This document shows, piece by piece, positions 59,432-64,000 of a stretch of 64,000 nt of DNA. The notes beneath the pieces are model-generated. The model saw only the letters and a program-made list of their open reading frames with translations, was not told the DNA's origin and ran no database searches. The position numbers and the translations under genes were made by a program. The DNA lies in the NCBI RefSeq assembly GCF_000340795.1, contig NC_020294.1, positions 558,001 through 622,000 of the forward strand. The letters run 5' to 3'. The DNA comes from Candidatus Kinetoplastibacterium desouzaii TCC079E. Its GTDB lineage: Bacteria; Pseudomonadota; Gammaproteobacteria; Burkholderiales; Burkholderiaceae_B. Positions within the stretch are counted from its first letter, which is position 1, and every line of letters begins with the position of its first letter.

Positions 59432-62400
59432 ATGATTTCTAAAATCAAAATTATTGGTGCAAATCAAAATAATCTTAAAAATATAGATCTTACAATTAAC
59501 ACAAATGAATTTTTAGTTATTACTGGAGTGTCTGGATCTGGTAAAAGTTCTTTAGCAATAGAAACATTATATTCTGAAGGACAGAATAAATATCTAGAAA
59601 CTTTCTCAACATACGCTAGGCAAATTATAAGTTCTATAGACAAACCATCAATAAATAAGATTGAAGGAATATTACCAGCAATATTGATTAACCAAAAAAA
59701 CCCAATAAGGAATCGTCATAGTACTGTTGGCACAATAACAGAAATAAATGATTATTTAAAATTAGTTTTTGCTAATTGTGCAGAACTATACTGTAATAAT
59801 TGTAAATCCATTGTAAAAAAGACTACTCCTGAATCTATTTTTCAAGATATTAAATATAAAACAAAAAAAATAGATAAACCAAGAATCATTATAGCATTTG
59901 ATTTTTTAACATCCACTAGTATAAAAGAAGATATTTTAAAATATTTAGCTAGTAAAGGATATTTAAATATTTATAAAGAAGAGTTAATAAATAAAAATGA
60001 TGAAAATAGCCCTATCTTGTTAAGAATAATACAAGATAGATTAATTTTATCTGATGACAATAAAAATAGATTTTTAGAAGCAGTTACTATGGCTCTAACA
60101 ATGGGAAATGGTTTTGCTAACGTTCAGCTAATCAATGACAACAATATAGATACAAATGTATGGAAGTATAGTAATTTGTTATATTGTACTAACTGTAATA
60201 TAAAATACAGTGAACTTAACACAGGAATCTTTTCTTTTACCTCTCCTCTGGGTGCATGTGACTCATGTAGTGGATTTGGAAATGAAATTATTATAGACAT
60301 GGATAAAGTTATCCCAGATGATAATAAATCAATATTGTCTGGAGCAATAAAGCCGTGGCAAACTGAATATTTTAAAATCTATCAAAAAGAACTAGAAAAA
60401 AATGCGATATTAAATTCGATCTCATTAACAACCCCTTGGAAAGATCTAAAAGATTCTGCAAAAGAGTTGATCATAAATGGAGATTGTCATTGGCCTGGTA
60501 TAAAAGGTTTCTTTCAGAATTTAGAAACTAAATCCTATAAAATGCATATCCGCATATTACTTTCAAAATATAGAAAATATGTAACATGCTCAAAATGTAA
60601 TGGAAGTAGATTTAAGAATAATTCTTTGCTATGGCATATAAATCCAAATAATTCTAATCCAAAAAACAACTACGATGACAATCTAAAACTAGATAATAAA
60701 AAAATTAACATCAAAGATGTCTTAGGAATGCCTCTAAGAGAACTATTAGTTTTATTAAAAAAAATCAAAGACAACTCTATCATTAATAAGAACTATTCTC
60801 CTTTAAAAGAAATTATTAACAGAGTCGAATTTCTAAATAATATTGGATTAGACTATCTAACTTTAGATCGATATAGCAAAACTTTATCTGGAGGTGAACT
60901 ACAAAGAATTAACCTGACTATAGCACTAGGATCATCATTAATAAATACTTTATTTGTAATAGATGAACCATCTAATGGACTACACGATAGTGAAATAAAT
61001 AAAGTAATAGAGTCAATAAAAAAACTACGTGATATGGGTAATTGTGTTCTAGTTATTGAACACAATCATAAAATGATTTTATCATCAGATAGAATCATAG
61101 AAATGGGACCAAAATCTGGATCAGATGGAGGTCAAATAATATTTGATGGTACTCCCCTTCAATTCATCTCAGCTAATACTATAACAAGCAATCACATAAA
61201 ACAAATAAATCAAAAAAGAACTATAAAAGAGTTTGATAATAATAAAATTAGCATTATAGACGGAATGGCTAACAATTTAAAAAAAATAAATTTAGAAATA
61301 CCTATAAATAAATTAATTTCTGTTACTGGCGTTTCTGGTTCAGGTAAAAGCTCTCTAGTTAGAGACATTATTTATAATTCACTAGTATCTAATAAAGAAA
61401 ACCCAGAAAAAAAACTAAAAAATGTCAAAGGAATTAATGGAGCCGAAAAAATAGAAAATGTTTTTTTCTTGGACAATGAAAACCCAATAAAAAGCTATCG
61501 CTCTATAATCGCAAGTTATATAGGAATATATGACAGAATAAGAAATATTTTTGCAAAGAATTCATTGTCAATAGAAAGAAATTACAAACCAAATTTCTTC
61601 AGTCTAAATAGTGGACAAGGTAGATGTCCTGAGTGCAATGGAAAAGGTTTTGAAAAAATAGATATGTTATTTATTCCAGATGTTTATATCAAATGTAAAG
61701 AATGTGATGGTAGATATTTTCGTGATGAAATATTAGATATAAAAGTTGGAGATAAAAATAACAAATACTCTATTGATCAAATTTTAAATCTTAATATACA
61801 AGAAGTAATAAAAGTATTTAGTGATTCAGAAATTTGTAATAGTCTAAAATCTCTTATTGAACTAGGATTAGATTACTTAAGATTAGGAAATCCTATAGCA
61901 ACCATGTCCAATGGAGAAATCAAAAGATTAAAATTAGCTAAATATCTAATAGAACTTAAATCAAAAAAAACCTTTGCTCAAAACTCGCTTATCATAATAG
62001 ACGAACCAACTAGCGGATTACATATAAATGAAATACAACTATTAATTGAGTCATTACAAAACTTAGTAAATCAAGGAAATACCGTAATAGCAGTAGAGCA
62101 TAATCTAGAATTTATTAGTGCGTCTGACTGGATATATGATCTAGGACCTAAAGGAGGAAAAAATGGTGGTAAGATAATAGGATACGGAACTCCAGAAGAT
62201 ATTAAAAAAAATAAAAGCTCATATACTGGGAAGTCATTAAACTTATATTTTGAAAATCCTATTGATTTTATAACTAAAGAACAAAATAACATAAATGAAG
62301 AATTTTCTTTAAAAGATCACAACTCAATAAAAATATTTAATGCATATGAAAACAACTTAAATAACATTGATCTAGAAATACCTTTAAATGAATTCGTTGT

Positions 62401-64000
62401 TATTACTGGAGTATCAGGGTCAGGTAAATCTACTCTTGCCTTCAATATATTATTTCATGAAGGACAACGTAGATATTTAATGACTATGAATAGTTATGCT
62501 AGATCCGTTACAAACACAATAAAAAAAGCAGATGTAAGTAAAATCATCAATTTACCACCAACAGCCTCCATATCTCAACACTTAAATAATGGAAATAATA
62601 AATCTACTGTCGGAACAATTTCAGAAGTACATAACTTTTTAAGATTGTTATACACAAAACTAGGAACTCAATATTGTTATAAATGCAACAATCATATATT
62701 TACAACAAACAAAAATCAAATTGTTGCTAGGATATTTAAAGAACTCAAAGGTCTAAATGCAATATTTATGATGCCAATAAGAGTACAAGAAAAATCTACT
62801 TTGCTAAATATAATTAGAGAACAAAATATACCTTACATAAATATAAAAAATAATTTAATAGCAACAAATAAAATTAATTTTGAAGAAATTAGTTTAGAAA
62901 AAATAATATATATTCCTGTAAAAGAAGAAAAAATAATAGAACACAATGAATTCAAAATACATAGTATTGTAGAAGAAATAGTAACTGATAGCGAAGGATT
63001 TATTAAAATTATAGAAAAACCTATAAACCCACAAAAAATCAAAGAACAGAATATTCTTAAAGAACTGTTTTTCTCAACTAAAAATTCATGTTTAAATTGT
63101 AAAATTAATTTTCCTCCCATAGACTCAAAATTGTTCTCATACAATTCTTCACAAGGATGGTGTGAATATTGCAATGGATCTGGCTTAATAAAAAATTTAA
63201 AAAAAGAGAAACAATATAAATCATCAGATGATTACATTACATGTAATCATTGTCTTGGCAAGAAACTGAATAAAACAACACTATCTATATTATGGGAAAA
63301 TCATAATATAGACGACTTAACATCTATGTCTATAGATGATTTAATATCATTTTTTAATAACATAAAATTAAACTCAAAAGAATTACAAATATCAAACAAT
63401 ATAATAAAAGAAATACTGAATAGATTAACTTTTATGCAAAGGGTTGGAATCGGTTATCTTAACCTCAATAGACCAGAAATAAGTTTATCAGGAGGAGAAT
63501 CACAAAGAGTTCATCTGGCATCGCAAATTGGATCAGAGTCCCAAGGAATATGCTATATATTAGATGAACCTACTATAGGACTTCATCCATATGATAATAA
63601 ATCATTGATTGAGTCTATATTAAAACTAAAAAACAACGGTAATACTGTAATAGTAGTTGAACACGATACAGAAATTATTAGAAATGCATCCCATATAATA
63701 GAAATTGGCCCAGGAGCAGGATCACGTGGTGGAAAAATTGTTGCTCAAGGAAATATAGAAGAATTACTAAGAAATACCAATTCTATAACTGCAAAATATT
63801 TAACAAATATAAAAAGAATACCATCAGAAAAAATAAAATTAGATAAAAATAAAATATTAGAAGTTAAAAATGCTAAATTACATAATTTAGATAATATTAA
63901 TGTACATTTTCAAATGGGTTTGTTAAATGTAGTTACTGGATTATCAGGATCAGGAAAATCAACTCTAGTACAAGATGTTTTATTAAAAAATCTTAAATCT
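59432..64000 (+). CDS. uvrA: Double-length UvrA-like excinuclease subunit (runs off the right edge)
   Basis: One frame is open for 1523 codons to the window edge and holds four ABC half-sites. Walker A motifs (GVSGSGKS or GLSGSGKS) start at residues 33, 633, 993 and 1503. The signatures are LSGGE at 485-489, MSNGE at 825-829 and LSGGE at 1352-1356. Zinc-type CxxC pairs of UvrA are seen in both units (for example CDSCSG, CPECNG, CKECDG and CEYCNG). It is thus two UvrA-like units in tandem. Large UvrA-type proteins of this kind occur in betaproteobacteria, as far as I recall. UvrA scans DNA for bulky lesions. Whether a normal uvrA exists elsewhere is not known. Confidence 0.9.
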   Translation, partial: MISKIKIIGANQNNLKNIDLTINTNEFLVITGVSGSGKSSLAIETLYSEGQNKYLETFSTYARQIISSIDKPSINKIEGILPAILINQKNPIRNRHSTVGTITEINDYLKLVFANCAELYCNNCKSIVKKTTPESIFQDIKYKTKKIDKPRIIIAFDFLTSTSIKEDILKYLASKGYLNIYKEELINKNDENSPILLRIIQDRLILSDDNKNRFLEAVTMALTMGNGFANVQLINDNNIDTNVWKYSNLLYCTNCNIKYSELNTGIFSFTSPLGACDSCSGFGNEIIIDMDKVIPDDNKSILSGAIKPWQTEYFKIYQKELEKNAILNSISLTTPWKDLKDSAKELIINGDCHWPGIKGFFQNLETKSYKMHIRILLSKYRKYVTCSKCNGSRFKNNSLLWHINPNNSNPKNNYDDNLKLDNKKINIKDVLGMPLRELLVLLKKIKDNSIINKNYSPLKEIINRVEFLNNIGLDYLTLDRYSKTLSGGELQRINLTIALGSSLINTLFVIDEPSNGLHDSEINKVIESIKKLRDMGNCVLVIEHNHKMILSSDRIIEMGPKSGSDGGQIIFDGTPLQFISANTITSNHIKQINQKRTIKEFDNNKISIIDGMANNLKKINLEIPINKLISVTGVSGSGKSSLVRDIIYNSLVSNKENPEKKLKNVKGINGAEKIENVFFLDNENPIKSYRSIIASYIGIYDRIRNIFAKNSLSIERNYKPNFFSLNSGQGRCPECNGKGFEKIDMLFIPDVYIKCKECDGRYFRDEILDIKVGDKNNKYSIDQILNLNIQEVIKVFSDSEICNSLKSLIELGLDYLRLGNPIATMSNGEIKRLKLAKYLIELKSKKTFAQNSLIIIDEPTSGLHINEIQLLIESLQNLVNQGNTVIAVEHNLEFISASDWIYDLGPKGGKNGGKIIGYGTPEDIKKNKSSYTGKSLNLYFENPIDFITKEQNNINEEFSLKDHNSIKIFNAYENNLNNIDLEIPLNEFVVITGVSGSGKSTLAFNILFHEGQRRYLMTMNSYARSVTNTIKKADVSKIINLPPTASISQHLNNGNNKSTVGTISEVHNFLRLLYTKLGTQYCYKCNNHIFTTNKNQIVARIFKELKGLNAIFMMPIRVQEKSTLLNIIREQNIPYINIKNNLIATNKINFEEISLEKIIYIPVKEEKIIEHNEFKIHSIVEEIVTDSEGFIKIIEKPINPQKIKEQNILKELFFSTKNSCLNCKINFPPIDSKLFSYNSSQGWCEYCNGSGLIKNLKKEKQYKSSDDYITCNHCLGKKLNKTTLSILWENHNIDDLTSMSIDDLISFFNNIKLNSKELQISNNIIKEILNRLTFMQRVGIGYLNLNRPEISLSGGESQRVHLASQIGSESQGICYILDEPTIGLHPYDNKSLIESILKLKNNGNTVIVVEHDTEIIRNASHIIEIGPGAGSRGGKIVAQGNIEELLRNTNSITAKYLTNIKRIPSEKIKLDKNKILEVKNAKLHNLDNINVHFQMGLLNVVTGLSGSGKSTLVQDVLLKNLKS

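Noticed and set aside
59432-64000. Possible frameshift or pseudogene in the long UvrA region
   Set aside because: Walker A and signature motifs along the region all fall in one frame and no stop was found; the length reflects a tandem double UvrA.

Overview
The window looks like a piece of the chromosome of a reduced, strongly AT-rich betaproteobacterium of the Alcaligenaceae type. The base composition is roughly 30% G+C by eye (not counted). Protein sequences and gene order (nuoA-L; secG-tpiA-qor-pnp-rpsO; pssA-ilvC-ilvH-ilvI; hemH-grpE-dnaK-dnaJ; nadK-recN-bamE-dapB; fis-purH-ruvCAB) resemble Bordetella/Achromobacter, but several genes usual at these junctions are absent. The best fit I know of is the trypanosomatid endosymbiont genus Candidatus Kinetoplastibacterium. 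That assignment is inference from composition, gene order and protein similarity recalled from memory; no search was run.

Layout. 1-9868 (minus): respiratory complex I, nuoA to nuoK complete and the start of nuoL. 10068-11252 (minus): one general porin with its own terminator and a long gene-free upstream region. 11687-17859: tRNA-Leu(GAG), secG, tpiA, a quinone oxidoreductase, tRNA-Ser(UGA), tRNA-Leu(UAA), pnp, rpsO and pssA. 18010-21715 (minus): ilvI-ilvH-ilvC for branched-chain amino acids, preceded by a structured leader with a 43-codon ORF. 21735-28619: yaaA, tRNA-Ser(CGA), serS, rarA, lolA, ftsK. 28665-31965: trxB, an Smr-domain gene and an SMR transporter (plus), facing an arginine/ornithine-type antiporter. 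32296-37663: a DUF1841 gene, then the dnaJ-dnaK-grpE-hemH group with sigma-32-like promoters.

37911-43188: nadK, recN, bamE, dapB, murB, tRNA-Gly and tRNA-Cys. 43273-49025: pyrD, a thioredoxin-like gene, an RhlE-like helicase, a zf-CHCC zinc ribbon, galU and pepP. 49160-57215 (plus): fis, purH, ruvC, ruvA, ruvB, glnS, minC, minD, minE. 57286-64000: ettA (minus), a 42-residue very basic ORF (minus), and a double-length UvrA that runs off the right edge.

The genes form a lean core of respiration, protein folding, envelope upkeep, division and DNA repair, plus biosynthetic steps (ilv, dapB, purH, pyrD, hemH) of the sort that could serve a eukaryotic host. I saw no CRISPR array, insertion sequence, prophage, rRNA operon or obvious pseudogene. 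The least explained signals are the ilv leader, the small basic ORF next to ettA/uvrA, the four-ATPase UvrA with one altered signature motif, the rpsO leader hairpin, and two perfect intergenic inverted repeats without terminator T-runs.
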